A stretch of 64,000 nt of DNA, from positions 8,341,001-8,405,000 of the forward strand of contig NC_086185.1 of the NCBI RefSeq assembly GCF_023053635.1, written 5' to 3'. Origin of the DNA: Elgaria multicarinata webbii. Taxonomy: Eukaryota > Chordata > Lepidosauria > Squamata > Anguidae. The notes under the pieces are model-generated. The model did not search any database and had not been told where the DNA came from. It saw only the letters and a list, made by a program, of their open reading frames with translations. The position numbers were made by a program, and so were the translations under genes. Position 1 is the first letter of the stretch; each line of letters opens with the position of its first letter. Of the stretch, positions 10,151-20,763 are shown in pieces.

Positions 10151-10199
10151 GCGCCAGGAGAGAAGGCAGTTCAGAAGATGCTGATGTGTGAACAGGCAA

Positions 10200-10285
10200 A
10201 TCTCAACTGAGGTTTTAAAAAACAGGCTTCTCATTTCGCTTATCAGCACCATATTGGCAAGTCAACAGAGGGCTTTATCAGATCC
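10200..10285 (-). promoter_or_regulatory. Possible VSIG1-like proximal promoter with GATA-type sites
   Basis: Upstream of the signal-peptide exon, reading on the minus strand, there are two GATA-type motifs (CTGATAAAG near 10276 and CTGATAAGC near 10242) and an AT-rich TTTTTTAAAACC near 10215 that could act as a weak TATA-like element. There is no CpG island here, as expected for a tissue-restricted gene. Mammalian VSIG1 is expressed mainly in gastric epithelium, where GATA factors act, so the sites are plausible. This is inference from short motifs only. Confidence 0.25.
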
Positions 10286-10604
10286 ATAAGGCTGTTCTCA
10301 GGGTAGCTGTGTGATTTGTTCAACCGAAATCATTTCATAGGGTGTGTACTGTTGAAATATGTGTTAATAATAAACCTAACAATTCAGTAAGACATATAGG
10401 GATAGTTAGACTGAACCACCATTATTGATGCTGAGAAACCATGGAGTTACCATTCCAACATTTAAATTTAAGTTGCAATGCAAGCTTGCAACTGAGGTTT
10501 ACAAGGATTCCGATAGGACAACATCACTGCACATGCTTTATTTTTAAAGATCTATACTCATTCACAGTGCACCCCATTTCTTAATTTCATTGTTATTTTA
10601 TGAT

Positions 10605-11160
10605 TTTAGGGGCTGGAGCATCTCCCCTATGAGGAAAGGTTACAGCAAGTGGGATCGTTTAGCTTGGGGGAAAAAAGGCTAAGGGGAGACATGATAGAGA
10701 TGTACAAAATTATGCATGGTGTGGAAAAGGTGGATAGGGAGACATTTTTCTCCCTCTCTGAAAATGCTAGAACCTGGGGTCATCCCTTGAAGGTGATGGG
10801 TGGGAGATTCAGGACAAATAAAAGGAAGGGCTTCTTCACACAGTTAATAGTTAAACTATAGAACTCACTACCACAAGATATAGTGATGGCCACCAATTTG
10901 GATGGCTTTAAAAGAGGGTTGGATAAATTCCTGGAGGCAAAGGCTATCAATGGCTACTAGCCCTGATGGTTGTGTGCTATCTCCAGTGTTCAAGGCAATA
11001 GGCCTGTGTGTACCAATTTCTGGGGAACATGGGCGTGAGGGTGCTGTTGCACCATGTCCTGCTTGTTCATCCCTGGCCGATGGCTGGTTGGCCACTGTGT
11101 GAACAGAGTGCTGGACTAGATGGACCCTTGGTCTGATCCAGCATTCCACTTCTTATGTTT
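10605..11160 (+). mobile_element. CR1-related LINE (second subfamily), 3' fragment
   Basis: The frame at 10649-10861 reads GSFSLGEKRLRGDMIEMYKI, HGVEKVDRETFFSL, and GGRFRTNKRKGFFTQ. After one stop it continues SLPQDIVMATNLDGFKRGL. It ends near CTGGACTAGATGGACCC and TCTTATGTTTTTATG. The same subfamily recurs at 21765, 33255, 43893 (minus), 54500 (minus) and 61635. It diverges from the CR1 copies with the ATTCTATG tail. Confidence 0.85.
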
Positions 11161-11169
11161 TTATGTTTT

Positions 11170-11608
11170 TAATTTGAATTTACTGAAGGCACTTAAGAAT
11201 AATTGGATTCTTAACATCACCAAATTATTTTCCCCGTTCCTGAAATGGACTCACTAACCTTCCTAGGTTTTCTCCAGTAGTTAGCTCTAGGTCTGAGCAA
11301 GGCACAACAGTTGGTACTTGCCATATTGGTTCAGGAGCATGTAGCTGGTCGCGTGGAAAGAAACCCTTATCTCAAGATAGGTTGGAAAATAGAAAGCTCT
11401 GGTACCAGGCACTGCATGTTAACAGACGGTGTGAGTCAATAGCAAGGAAACTGAAAAGACCAGTCCTAAATCATAAACATGTAGACACTAAAATGCAAAC
11501 ATAGCAACGACTCCATGTGAGCCCACAGATTTACTCACCTGGGGAAAGTAACGTCCATTCTCATAGACTTCCAGATAAAGCTATATATGGTAATTCGGGG
11601 ACATTTAT

Positions 11609-11640
<32 letters not shown>

Positions 11641-12180
11641 TGTGTGGCATATTATAGTTTGGTCAAGCCAGAACAAAAAGGACCACAAAAAGTATGTCAT
11701 AGTCAATTACAAGGCAAATGGAGCTAATGTAAATCAAAGTGTAATTTACAATAATAAATGTGATCATATTTGGTGAATAAAGTCAATACAGTTGAATTTT
11801 TTAACCCAAATCCTCTTAGCTGAATTTTAACAAAAATATAAACGCACTTGTAATTGACTATATTGGCCTTGTAATTGACTATATTTAGAATTTTAGAACT
11901 TTTATTTTAATTTTAGAACTTTAATTTTTTAGAACTTTAAAGCTTATATACTTTGGTGTAACTAGGGAGTCCTTTGAGTATGCAGGGAGCATTACCTTAT
12001 TTGTGGATGGGGGTGAGTATGTTTCATTTTCAAACTGATCGGCACTTGAACTTCTGAGTTTGTGTTTAGAAGGAATCACAGAGATGATGGTGATGATATA
12101 ACAAATCCGCCGGTGTTCTTTACAAATCCTGCAATGAGCAGGCTTGAAATACCATGTGTATCTTCTTATATAAGAAGACG
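11170..12180. other. Intergenic sequence, low-complexity tracts
   Basis: A GT microsatellite lies at 11612-11641, and 11740-11940 is AT-rich with repeated TTTTAGAACTTT and GTAATTGACTATAT words. No gene or known transposon is recognised. Confidence 0.45.
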
Positions 12181-12300
12181 GTAGCATAAGGCTTATTACT
12201 CGAGATCTACCAGACCGATTTTGCTCATTTTTCTTTTAAACTGAAGCTTGAAAAATTTGCAAATTTGAAAAAGTTCAACACTCAAACTTGAACAGCCAAT
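12170..12300 (+). repeat. Unclassified repeat shared with 56300-56435
   Basis: Both places carry CTTATATAAGAA, then GAGATCTACCAGACCGATT or the equivalent, then TTTTAAACTGAAGCTTGA and a run of AAATTTG or GAAAATG words. The family and mechanism are unknown. Confidence 0.55.
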
Positions 12301-12956
12301 CAGAATGTTTCCGTGCCATGGCCAGGAGCCTGAGGTGGTTGGGGTAAAACAGCTCCCATGTAGTTCCGTGCCACACAGGGAGGAAAACACAGAAGTGAGG
12401 ATGTAGAGAAGGATTTTGGCTTTGGAAGTCAAATCCACTTTCAGAGAGGCCATATTGGCTGCAGGAATGGTGGTGTAAGCAGCAGCGAACGCTCTGAGGT
12501 CGTGGTGGTGGAGGAATAGAAGCAGCCCCCTAAGAAATGCTGGGTTTTAAAATGGGGGGGAGGAGATGGGCTTGAGGCCTGCGGAAAGGAAGCGAATGTC
12601 GTTCAGTTGTGATGGGTGTGGGGAAGCGAGGACCAAAAGTCCTCATTTGTGTAGAAGGGAAGTAACCTCCATACAGCTTCTGGAGGACTGACATAGTGGG
12701 AGTAAATTCATGGCTACATGAGTAGCACTACATCGGAGAAAGATTTGGGTGTGGTTGTGGACAGCAATCTGAATATGAGTCAACCATGTGAGACAGCCGC
12801 AGGAAGGGCTAATGCAGTTCTGGGCTGCATTATTTATTTATTTTATTTATTTATTTCATTTATATCCCTCCTTTTTCCTCCAAGGAACCCAAGGCAGCAT
12901 ACATAGTCCTCCTCCTCTCCCTTTTATCCTCACAACAACAACCCTGTGAGGTATAA

Positions 12957-13213
12957 AATCATAGAATAGCAGAGTTGGAAGGGGCCTACAAGGCCATCTA
13001 GTGCAGGAATCCACCCTAAAGCATCCCTGACAGATGGTTGTCCAGCTGCCTCTTGAAGGCCTCTAGTGTGGAAGACCCCACAACCTCCCTAGGTAAATGA
13101 TTCCATTGTCGTACTGCTCTAACAGTCAGGAAGTTTTTCCTGATGTCCAGCTGAAATCTGGCTTCCTTTAACTTGAACTCGTTATTCCGTGTCCCTGTAG
13201 GTTGGGCTGAGAA
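12957..13213 (-). mobile_element. CR1 3' end inserted in the SINE
   Basis: It starts with the reverse complement of the CR1 octamer tail (AATCATAGAATAGCAGAGTT). It continues through CACCCTAAAGCATCCCTGAC and CTAGTGTGGAAGACCCCACA to CAGGAAGTTTTTCCTGATGT. The SINE sequence resumes at GGTTGGGCTGAGAATCTG. Confidence 0.88.
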
Positions 13214-13218
13214 TCTGT

Positions 13219-13327
13219 GGTCATAGCTAGACCTAAGGTTTATCCCTGGATCATCCAGGAGTCAAACCTGTTCATCTAGGTGACACACAGGATGATCCCA
13301 GGATAAACTTTAGGTCTAGCTGTGGCC
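13219..13327. mobile_element. Harbinger-like hairpin MITE in SINE, TSD TGT
   Basis: Ends are GGTCATAGCTAGACCTAAGG and TTTAGGTCTAGCTGTGGCC. The flanking triplet TGT is at 13216-13218 and 13328-13330. The empty site is known from other SINE copies, which read AGTCTGTGACTGGCC without interruption, so the duplication is directly supported. Confidence 0.85.
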
Positions 13328-14389
13328 TGTGACTGGCCCGAAGTCACCCAGTGGATTTCCATGGCTGAGTGGGGACTAGAACCCGGATCTCCCAACTCCC
13401 AGTCCAACACCTTAGCCACTACACCACACTGGCATTAGAAGAAGCATTGTATCAAAGACGCATGAAGTCCTTAGTCCTCTGTACTAAGTGAGACCACACC
13501 TGGAGTATTGTGTACGATTCTGGGCACCACATTTCCAGAAGGACATTGACAGGTTAGAACAGGTTCAGAGGAGGGCTACGAAGTTGATACCGGGACTTAA
13601 GGACAGGCCCTATGAGGACAGGCTGAAGGAACTTGGGATGTTCAGTCTGGAGAAAAGACGACTGAGGGGAGAAATGATCGCAGCGTTCACGTACATAAAA
13701 GGATGCCACAGGGAAGATGGTCAAGAACTATTTTCCATGGCCACAGAAATTAGGACCCGAAATAATGAGTAAAAGTTACAGCTACCTTGATTCTGATTAA
13801 ATATAAAGCAAAACTTGATGGTAGGATCTGTACAACAGTGGAACAGTCTACCTACGCATATTGTGGGTTCTCCATCTCCGGAAGTTTTTAAGAAGAGGCT
13901 GAACATCCACCTCTGATGGGTGGTTTAATTGGTTTTCCTGCACATTGCAGAGGGTTGGACTAGATGACCCTTGTGGTCCCTTCCAACTCAACAGTTCTAT
14001 GATTCGATGAACAGTATGTTTCGCCCTTGGACTACTAGTACCGATAACGATGTGGCCTTTATGCTAGTATCTGAAGGGTGGCCTTGTGGAGTGTGTTGGA
14101 GTGGGATGGTGTCTCATGTCAAAAGAGAAATGGCTGTGTGTCTGCCATGCATGAGTAGGAGTTACACATGAATGGGCCTTTGAACATAGTCAAGGCTGAC
14201 TCAGAGTCTGCGAACAGGGTGTTTCTGTTGTCTGGGCCGTTCCCATTTTCCTCCCTATTGTTAGATAAGGGCCCACTTGCTGCAAAAGTATGTAAGGTTC
14301 ATTGCCGGACAACTGAAACTTCTAGTGAATAAGCGCCTGAGCCAGTGAATGTAGATACAGAATAAGAGGTAACTCCTCTCACTTGGAGA

Positions 14390-14808
14390 TCATGTGTTGT
14401 AGTGATTAGAACAGTGTTCCTCAACTGATGATGGTGATTTACATTTCTATACCGCCCATAGCCAAAGCTCTCTGGGTGGTTAACCTAGTGCATTCCAGCT
14501 GTTTTGGACTACAACTCCCAGCATTCTTGACCATTAGCCATGTTGGCTGGGACTGATGGAAACTGAAATTCAAAACAACGGGAGGGCATAAGATTGGAGA
14601 AGGCCTATCTGGAATGTTAGGCTTGGGAAGACCTGAGTTCAAATCTCTGCTCAGCCATGAAGCTCACCAGGTGACCTTGGGGCTCTCTGTCTTAGCTAAA
14701 TCTATCTTGCAGGGTTGTTGCAAGGAGGTAATGGAGTGGTAGACAACCCTATATGCTGCATTGGGTTCCTCAGAGGAAAGGCAGGATGCAAAATTAATAA
14801 ATTAAATG
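14390..14808 (+). mobile_element. Sauria-SINE-like element interrupted by MITE and L2 pieces
   Basis: A diverged head (TGTTGTAGTGATTAGAACAG) is separated from the B box (GAGTTCAAATCTCTGCTCAG) and body (AGCTCACCAGGTGACCTTGG, GCAGGGTTGTTGCAAGGAGG). Between them, at about 14430-14488, is a minus-strand L2 3' end (CTATACCGCCCATAGCC), and at 14488-14610 a palindromic MITE (GTTTTGGACTACAACTCCCA). The tail is AT-rich. Confidence 0.65.
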
Positions 14809-15011
14809 GTTAGTTTCTAAAAAAACATGCTCAGCTATTAATATGGATTTCAGTGACCATATGCAAAGTTAGAAAATGCCTTAGGGCCAGAGTAAACATT
14901 GCTTAGCAGATCTGTGTAACAGCCCCTCAAAGTTTTTGTTGATGAAAAGCATCCGTGGGGTGGGGAGGGGGAGTCTGAACAGGGTAGCAGTGGAGCATAA
15001 TTCTAGCTGTA

Positions 15012-15185
15012 CTAGAGTGACCAGATACAAAAGAGGGCAGGGCTCCTGCAGCTTTAACTGTTGTGATGAAGAGGGAATTTCACCAGGTGCTGCATGCAGA
15101 CCAATGACACCTTCTGAAATTCCCTTTTCATCACAACAGTTAAAGATACAGGAGCCCGGTCCTCCTTTCCATAGGGTCACCGTAA
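15012..15185 (+). mobile_element. Monomer of the AGGGTGACC MITE
   Basis: A single unit of about 175 bp runs from CTAGAGTGACCAGATAC to CATAGGGTCACCGTA. It corresponds to one arm of the dimeric copies at 3972, 4441 and 35153. Confidence 0.75.
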
Positions 15186-15540
15186 AGGGATGATGGGAGT
15201 TGCAGTCCAAGAACATCTGTAGTCCAAATCCCCCTTCCCTGTTTTAGAGATTGACTGTGAACCGCGGAGAAGTCTGGCGTGGTTTATTTCCGTACATTGC
15301 CACTAGGTAGCAGCATTGGAATAAATGTTTGCTTCCTATTTTATAGGACTATGAACCTTGCTGTTTTTTTCCACATCAAGTCATTGGGCAGCATGTCCCA
15401 TTCCTTCACTTTGTTACATTATTATTTAAGCATCCATATCCTTGTCAAAATGGATTCATTAATCTTCCCTAACAAGACAGCAATATTTAGACGGTGCAAA
15501 CAAAAAGAAGCCACAGAGGGCCCCCAATTTGGATTTCTGA

Positions 15541-15998
15541 TTTTATTTATTTATTTATTTATTGCATTTCTAAACCGCCCAATAGCTGAAGCTCCTTGGG
15601 CGTTTCACAAAATTTAAAACCATTCAAAGTATAAAACTAACAGTATAAAAACATGATATACAACACAATATAAGAGCACAACCAGGATAAAATCAGCAGT
15701 GGTGCAGAAATACAAATTTATAATACAAATTTAAAACAGCCAAGTTATAATTTAATTTGTAGACTGTTAAAATGCTGAGAGAATAAAAAAGTCTTCACCT
15801 GGCATCTGAAAGAATATAGTGTAGGTGCCAGGCGGACCTCCTTAGGGAGCTCATTCCACAGCCGGGGTGCCACAGCAGAGAAGGCCCTCCTACTGGTAGC
15901 CACCTGCCTCACTTCCTTTGGCAGGAGATCACAGAGAAGGATGTCCAGGCTGTGAGTCCTGTTATGTAGGTGGTCAAAAGTGCACCACCCATGCACAA
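15541..15998 (-). mobile_element. L2-like LINE (CGCCC-type 3' end), fragment
   Basis: The 3' end on the left has an ATTT tail and the stem CCGCCC...GGGCG. A minus frame at 15745-15996 reads TSRRAFSAVAPRLWNELPKEVRLAPTL in pieces, the C-terminus of an L2-like reverse transcriptase. Related copies, all minus, lie at 22182, 23466, 51441 and 60416. Confidence 0.85.
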
Positions 15999-16292
15999 GA
16001 GGGGAGTATTAGCAGGTTCAGGGAAGCCCCAAAGTAAGCAGAAATGCAAATACTACTAATAACGATGCTTTAGAAAAAAAACAAAAGGGGAACAGAACCC
16101 ATAACTAGTGGTGGTGGTGGTGAAACGGAACTGGTGTATTGAGGAGGAAGGAATGGCTGGCAAATGGTCTGGAAAAGCAAACAGGAGTCCTCCATATTTT
16201 GTTACAAGTCCCAATTCTCACTTTAAAATATATTTTGTTTGCATGCCACATACAAACAAATGCATTTTTCACTCCAGACAATACAGTGCAAC

Positions 16293-16461
16293 CAATGGAG
16301 GCTGGAGGCTCTGATATCAATGAGGTGGCGAATGCGCTCTGGGTTTCAGTCAGGGCTCAAAAGGTGCTTCTTGGTTAGCTCTTTTAGAGTTCTGACAGAA
16401 TTTGGCTGAAACCAGAGTGGATTCGCTGCCCCACTGACCTTAGAGCCACCAGCCTCCACTG
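16293..16461. mobile_element. hAT-type MITE with imperfect 8-bp TSD
   Basis: Ends CAATGGAGGCTGGAGGCTC and GAGCCACCAGCCTCCACTG are inverted repeats. The flanking octamers AGTGCAAC and ATTGCCAC match at six of eight positions. Partial copies lie at 8555, 21475 and 40260-40356. Confidence 0.75.
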
Positions 16462-16499
16462 ATTGCCACCATACAGGTAGTGAGAGTTTTACCAGAGGT

Positions 16500-16833
16500 T
16501 GCATGCCATGACATTAATGTCAAGAAGAGCAAAATCCTACTGTTATTTGGTTTGGTCAACATCAGGTTTAGTCAATCTCTTACGAGGGCCTGATGGTTGA
16601 GTTTTCACAAAGCAAATACCATGCAGCGAGAGTTGGGTGTCTTTGAGCCTCACATTGCTTCTCAAACACCAAATGAACCAGGGGAGGGAGAGGATTTTGA
16701 GAGGAAAAACAGCCACAGGGAAAGAAGAGCCTGGACGCCAACCTAGAAATCAGGACTGAAGCGCAGGTTGTAACCACAGGAAGCCAGGAGCAGGGCAGAG
16801 ATCAGCCAGAAGTCAGGACTCAAGACCAGCCAA

Positions 16834-16835
<2 letters not shown>
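16500..16835. other. Intergenic sequence, nothing recognised
   Basis: No repeat family or coding signature seen between the hAT-type MITE and the LINE tail at 16838. Confidence 0.4.
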
Positions 16836-16837
<2 letters not shown>

Positions 16838-16872
<35 letters not shown>

Positions 16873-16920
16873 TATATAGCACCATCAATGTACATGGTGC
16901 TGTACAGAGTAAAACTCAGT
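16838..16920 (-). mobile_element. L2-like LINE 3' tip (AGCACCAT stem-loop) with (ATT)n
   Basis: An ATT microsatellite is followed by the stem-loop AGCACCAT...ATGGTGCT and GTACAGAGTAAAAC, as at 28744-28893 and 35761-36750. Only the 3' tip of the LINE is present. Confidence 0.8.
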
Positions 16921-17303
16921 AAGCCCTTGTTGGTCAAGCTGGGCTGAATTGGCATAGAAAGCCCTTTTATACACCTCCCTGCCCTGGGGGATCCAATCAC
17001 CAGCTGCGGTGGGCGGAACCAACCCAGGGGCAGAAGAAACATACTACACTGAGTAGTGGCCACCTGCAGTTCAATGGTGCACCACAAAAGGCCGCTGCTC
17101 ATTGATACCTGCAGCTCCAGCCAAAACCCTTGGTTGGAGATGTTGGGAGTATTTGCAACCTTGTCTGCAAGCTACAGTGCATGGGAATTTGGGGGCATGG
17201 CGAGCCTTAGGACCCCTATAGCCTGCAGTGTAGTTTTTTGTGTTCCTCCCCATCCTTCTCCCCCTCTCCATGACCTTCTTCCATTGCTGGGAGCAGAAGT
17301 GTT

Positions 17304-17304
17304 T

Positions 17305-17359
<55 letters not shown>
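17304..17359 (+). repeat. (CT)n microsatellite
   Basis: About 56 bp of CT dinucleotide repeats. Other CT runs lie at 20030-20078, 45181-45211 and 57481-57506. GA runs lie at 37948-37964, 39778-39796 and 47503-47530. Confidence 0.95.
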
Positions 17360-17360
<1 letters not shown>

Positions 17361-17984
17361 GCCAGTATTATAGAACACAAAGAAATGGACTGACCAAACT
17401 TTAACTGAAACTATACACCATAAGTGTGTTTTTATGCAAGAATATTGTGAGTAAACCATTTTTTCCTTTACTTCACTGAAGAAGGAGGCAATCGTTATTT
17501 TTATTGTGTGTGCATGTGGGACTGGTAAACACTCATTCTGCTTTGCCTTTTGTTTTTCTTCTACTAACTGCCTTTTTAACAGTAGGCATCATTACCAAAT
17601 AATCCCATCAGAAGTGAGCTGGACACAAATCTGACATGAAGGAACAGCAGTGTTCAGAAACCAATGGGGTACGTTTGAGCATTCAAGGACACTCTGTCAA
17701 TGACCTTAAAGGGGGGGGGGGATTCTTGAACAAAGGACATTTCAAAGTCAGATGTCAACCTGAAATGGCAGAAATAAAACCTCTCTTTCCTGAGGTCTGA
17801 ATAAGGACTAAACTATTGTTGTTTTTAATGGCAGTGCATATGTTAAATGGCTCACCGATGCAATGACGTCTGTGTTACTGCTTGGCGAGGTTTAAGGTAA
17901 TCATCACTGTTTGTATGTTTTGCATTTCAATTCCCCCTTGCAACATGGTTTGTTTCTCTTTCCTCCCCCATCAGCAGGTGAATA
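17360..17984. other. Intergenic sequence, nothing recognised
   Basis: Contains a G run near 17709-17720. No gene or repeat is recognised. Confidence 0.4.
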
Positions 17985-17989
17985 TAAAT

Positions 17990-18130
17990 CTGTCCATTTG
18001 AGGTTAGCTCTCTATGCATCTGAAGACGTGGGCTGTAATCCAGGAAAGCTTATACAATACTAAATTGATTAGTCTTTAATGTGCCACAAGACCCTTGGTT
18101 GTTTTTGCTGCAATGGAGTAACATGGCCTT
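17990..18130 (+). mobile_element. Penelope-type retroelement fragment with hammerhead-like core
   Basis: The segment reads CTGAAGA, then GTGGGCTGTAATCCAG, then GAAAGCTTATAC, followed by TTAGTCTTTAATGTGCCACA and AACATGGCC. This end sequence is widespread in reptiles. The CTGANGA-stem-GAAA order matches the hammerhead ribozyme core that Penelope-like elements carry in their terminal repeats. Only a fragment is present. A minus-strand piece of the same family is at 43795-43890. Confidence 0.6.
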
Positions 18131-18192
18131 CCCCTCTAAAAATATTATGAGTTATAGAGAACCCTATACAGTGAAGGAAGTCAAAGTAAATG

Positions 18193-18194
<2 letters not shown>

Positions 18195-18241
<47 letters not shown>

Positions 18242-18662
18242 TTATTTGTTACCCGCCTCTCCCTCTGGATCAAAGCGGGGTACAACACAAATAAAAACAC
18301 CATATAAGAAATTAAAACATTTAAAACTAATACATTATTAAAAGCAGCACATTATTAAAAGGCAAATTTAAAATTCAACTGGGTAGGCCTGCTGGAAGAG
18401 ATCAGTCTTGATGGCTTTCTTAAATCCGGAAGACTGTTAAGTTGACAAATCTCTCCTGGCAAGCCATTCCACAAACTGGGAGTGGCAGAAGAAAAGGTCC
18501 TCTGGTACCTGTCAGCCTTGTTTTTGTGGGCTGGAGTAAATTCTTCCCAGGGGACCTGAGTGTGCAGGGCAGATTGTACGGGAGAAGGTGATCCCGCAGG
18601 TATTCTGGACCCAAACCATGTAGGGCTTTAAAGGTGATAACCAACACTTTGTACTTCGACTG
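18195..18662 (-). mobile_element. L2-like LINE fragment with (TAA)n at its 3' end
   Basis: A TAA microsatellite (18195-18239) precedes the reverse complement of the 3' stem (TTACCCGCCTCTCCCTCTGG...AAAGCGGGG). The minus frame at 18420-18716 includes YKVLVITFKALHGLGPEYL and GKNLLQPTKTRLTG, an L2-like thumb region. It has the same subfamily 3' end as the copies at 1100, 32816 and 49340. Confidence 0.85.

Positions 18663-18709
<47 letters not shown>
18663..18709. repeat. (AAT)n microsatellite at LINE junction
   Basis: About 47 bp of AAT repeats separate the minus-strand L2-like copy from the plus-strand R4/Dong-like piece. Confidence 0.95.
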
Positions 18710-18845
18710 GCATCACATCAAAGAACTATACAGAAAACCTTCAGAAACTCGGGTTACTAAAATACATCCACACCAACATCCAGAAAGCAGTCGTACTCAA
18801 AACATGCTCAATAGTTGGCAAGTTGCATGGGAATAAAGGACATTA
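18710..18845 (+). mobile_element. R4/Dong-type LINE, extreme C-terminal fragment
   Basis: The plus frame starting at 18634 reads GITSKNYTENLQKLGLLKYI and then HTNIQKAVVLKTCSIVGKL. The minus-strand copy at 40555-41330 carries the same end (ITSKNYTKI-type, QKAVTLKTCSIVRKF-type) together with an upstream endonuclease-like domain. Family assignment comes from that longer copy. Confidence 0.6.
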
Positions 18846-18869
18846 TTTTTATTCATTTATTTATTGAAC

Positions 18870-20025
18870 ACTGCAGACATTGATGCCCTGCTCCGCGTAT
18901 GGCTTGCCTGACCACGGGAGGGCTGTTACAGGTGGGGGGGGGGAATGAGAAGACACTCCTCAAGCCCCATCATTGGTGGGACTTCGTGGTGACACTGGCC
19001 AGAGGAAGGGCTTACGAGGCAATATTAGCCCTTGGGAGGCCTCCTCCTAGCTTCTTTGAAGTACAGCTCCTGGCAAAAAGGCTCCCAGCAGAGATCTATT
19101 CCTTTTCGCTTCTGCTGCCGGGAACAAAGGTGCTCTCCTGAAAGCAGCAGTTCTTCATCGTTGTGGTGGAGAAGCCGGAGGACCGTTTCAACTGAGACTG
19201 GATTCCCCCATCAATGGCCCTCTCAATTCAGTGCTTTTTGCTTGAGACCTTAGGGTGTGCCTGGGCACACCCAGGGCACCCCTTGCGCAAACCTATGTCC
19301 TCACCATCATTGTTTCCTGGGCTAGAGAGAGAGGTAGGTGAGCAAGCAGGTTGCAATGGTGAAGAGGCGGAGCAACTCCAGGGAACTACTGTCAGTGGGG
19401 GCCCTGTTGCAGCATGGACCCTTTCCCCCCTCCCCTTCCTTTGTTAAAGAATGCCCTTACTGCTCCCTTTCTGCATTAGCGCTATTCCATACTTGCAGTG
19501 TAGCATCCAGGACCGGCTGCCGGGAGGGGAAAGACGCTGACCTAGAATGCACCGTTCCCCTGACTCAGCAAGGATGCTGCAATGTTTTAATTGGCCTGCC
19601 CTGCCCTTTTGTGCTTGTAGCGGGTACCGCTCAGCACTTGACGGTGAACTAGCAGCCCTGTCAGCTTTCCTGACTCACTGTCGGCAGCACCTCTGCCTTC
19701 CAGAAAGGCGCAGCATTTCGGCTCCTCTGCTATCGCTTGAGCCGCTGAAGGCGCAATGCTTACTCAGTCACATGGGGAATAACACACCCAGGCTATCAGC
19801 AGCCTAGCTGAGAGACAGAGATGTTCAAGCAGAGAAGGCATGTTCTTTCGATTCCTAGAATGCTGCATGTGGCGGGTGGCGGGGGTTGGGGGGGTGATTC
19901 ATAGAACTACCCACATCTCTGGGAAATCATCATGCGCTGTCTGTATTAGATCCTTAAAAGTATGTGGAGGCAGTGCGCTTCGCAGAGAAGAGACAAAAGG
20001 CTCGGCCAAGAATTCTCCTTCGATT

Positions 20026-20029
<4 letters not shown>
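18870..20029. other. Intergenic sequence, nothing recognised
   Basis: Fairly GC-rich and free of repeats that I recognise. Several overlapping short frames exist (18899-19807) but none shows domains, splice logic or similarity, so I do not call a gene. Confidence 0.4.
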
Positions 20030-20081
<52 letters not shown>

Positions 20082-20406
20082 CCCTAAAAAAAAAAAAACA
20101 CTGGTAACCAGGAGAATATTTAGTCTGTAGGAGGAAACGGAGTTGTGGGTGTCAAGAGACAGCTGGAACATGTATCGTGTGCTGTTCTTCCCTCTCCTCC
20201 CCCACTCCCAAATATAGCACAGGGTTGTTTTTCTTGCAGAGGCGAATTAGCATTTTTGTGGAATAAATAGCCATTGCAGGAGCACAAAAGGGCTGATTTC
20301 TCCTGACTTGTCGTCATACTTTTGGCTTCATCTGCCTCTGACAAAGGAAGGTTTTTGGGGTCACATTAAGAACCATTTTCGAAAAGCTGTTTTGTTGTGA
20401 AAATGA

Positions 20407-20407
<1 letters not shown>

Positions 20408-20458
<51 letters not shown>
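20408..20458 (+). repeat. (ATT)n microsatellite
   Basis: About 51 bp of ATT repeats with no clear LINE end beside it. Confidence 0.95.
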
Positions 20459-20763
20459 GTTGGGCTGCTTAGTTTTTAAATTCGTTCAAACATTTTTTTC
20501 GTTTGCCGGCCCATTGGGGACTCACTGCCACCTCTGTTCCAATTAAATGCCAGGAAGGGATGCAGAGTTCCCCAGGTTGTTGGGAAGCCATCCTCAGCCC
20601 GAAATGCAAAACCTCTTGCGTTTCCCTGCTTTCATCTGTTCCGGTTTGCCCGGAACTCCTGGGAAAGGAAGCAGGAAAAGGCTTCTGGTCAACAGTTTGG
20701 GCTTAGAACAATTTGGCGGTTCCTGTTCCTTGGAATCAGCCCCATCTGTATTTTGTTTCTTTC

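Larger units (their letters stand above)
12830..13434 (-). mobile_element. Sauria-SINE-like element (minus), with two internal insertions
   Basis: On the minus strand the tRNA-related head is GCCAGTGTGGTGTAGTGGCT (A box) with GGGAGATCCGGGTTCTAGTC (B box) at about 13375-13434. The body has CACTGGGTGACTTCGGGCC and ends with ACAACCCTGTGAGG-type sequence and an ATTT-rich tail at 12830-12860. It is inserted in CR1 and itself interrupted by a CR1 tail (12957-13213) and a hairpin MITE (13219-13327). Confidence 0.88.
12700..14012 (+). mobile_element. CR1 LINE interrupted by a SINE (host of a four-layer nest)
   Basis: The left part (to about 12829) encodes [16 protein letters not shown] and ANAVLGCI. 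The right part (from about 13436) resumes as RRSIVSKTHEVLSPLY, then [20 protein letters not shown] and [19 protein letters not shown]. Removing the SINE at 12830-13434 restores the frame LGCI-RRSI exactly, with GCATTA present at both junctions as the target duplication. The 3' end shows GTTGGACTAGATGACCC and GATTCGATGA. Later frames contain stops. Confidence 0.92.

Noticed and set aside
18899-19807. Cluster of short overlapping plus-strand frames in GC-rich DNA
   Set aside because: No domain, no consistent splice pattern and no similarity; frames overlap one another.
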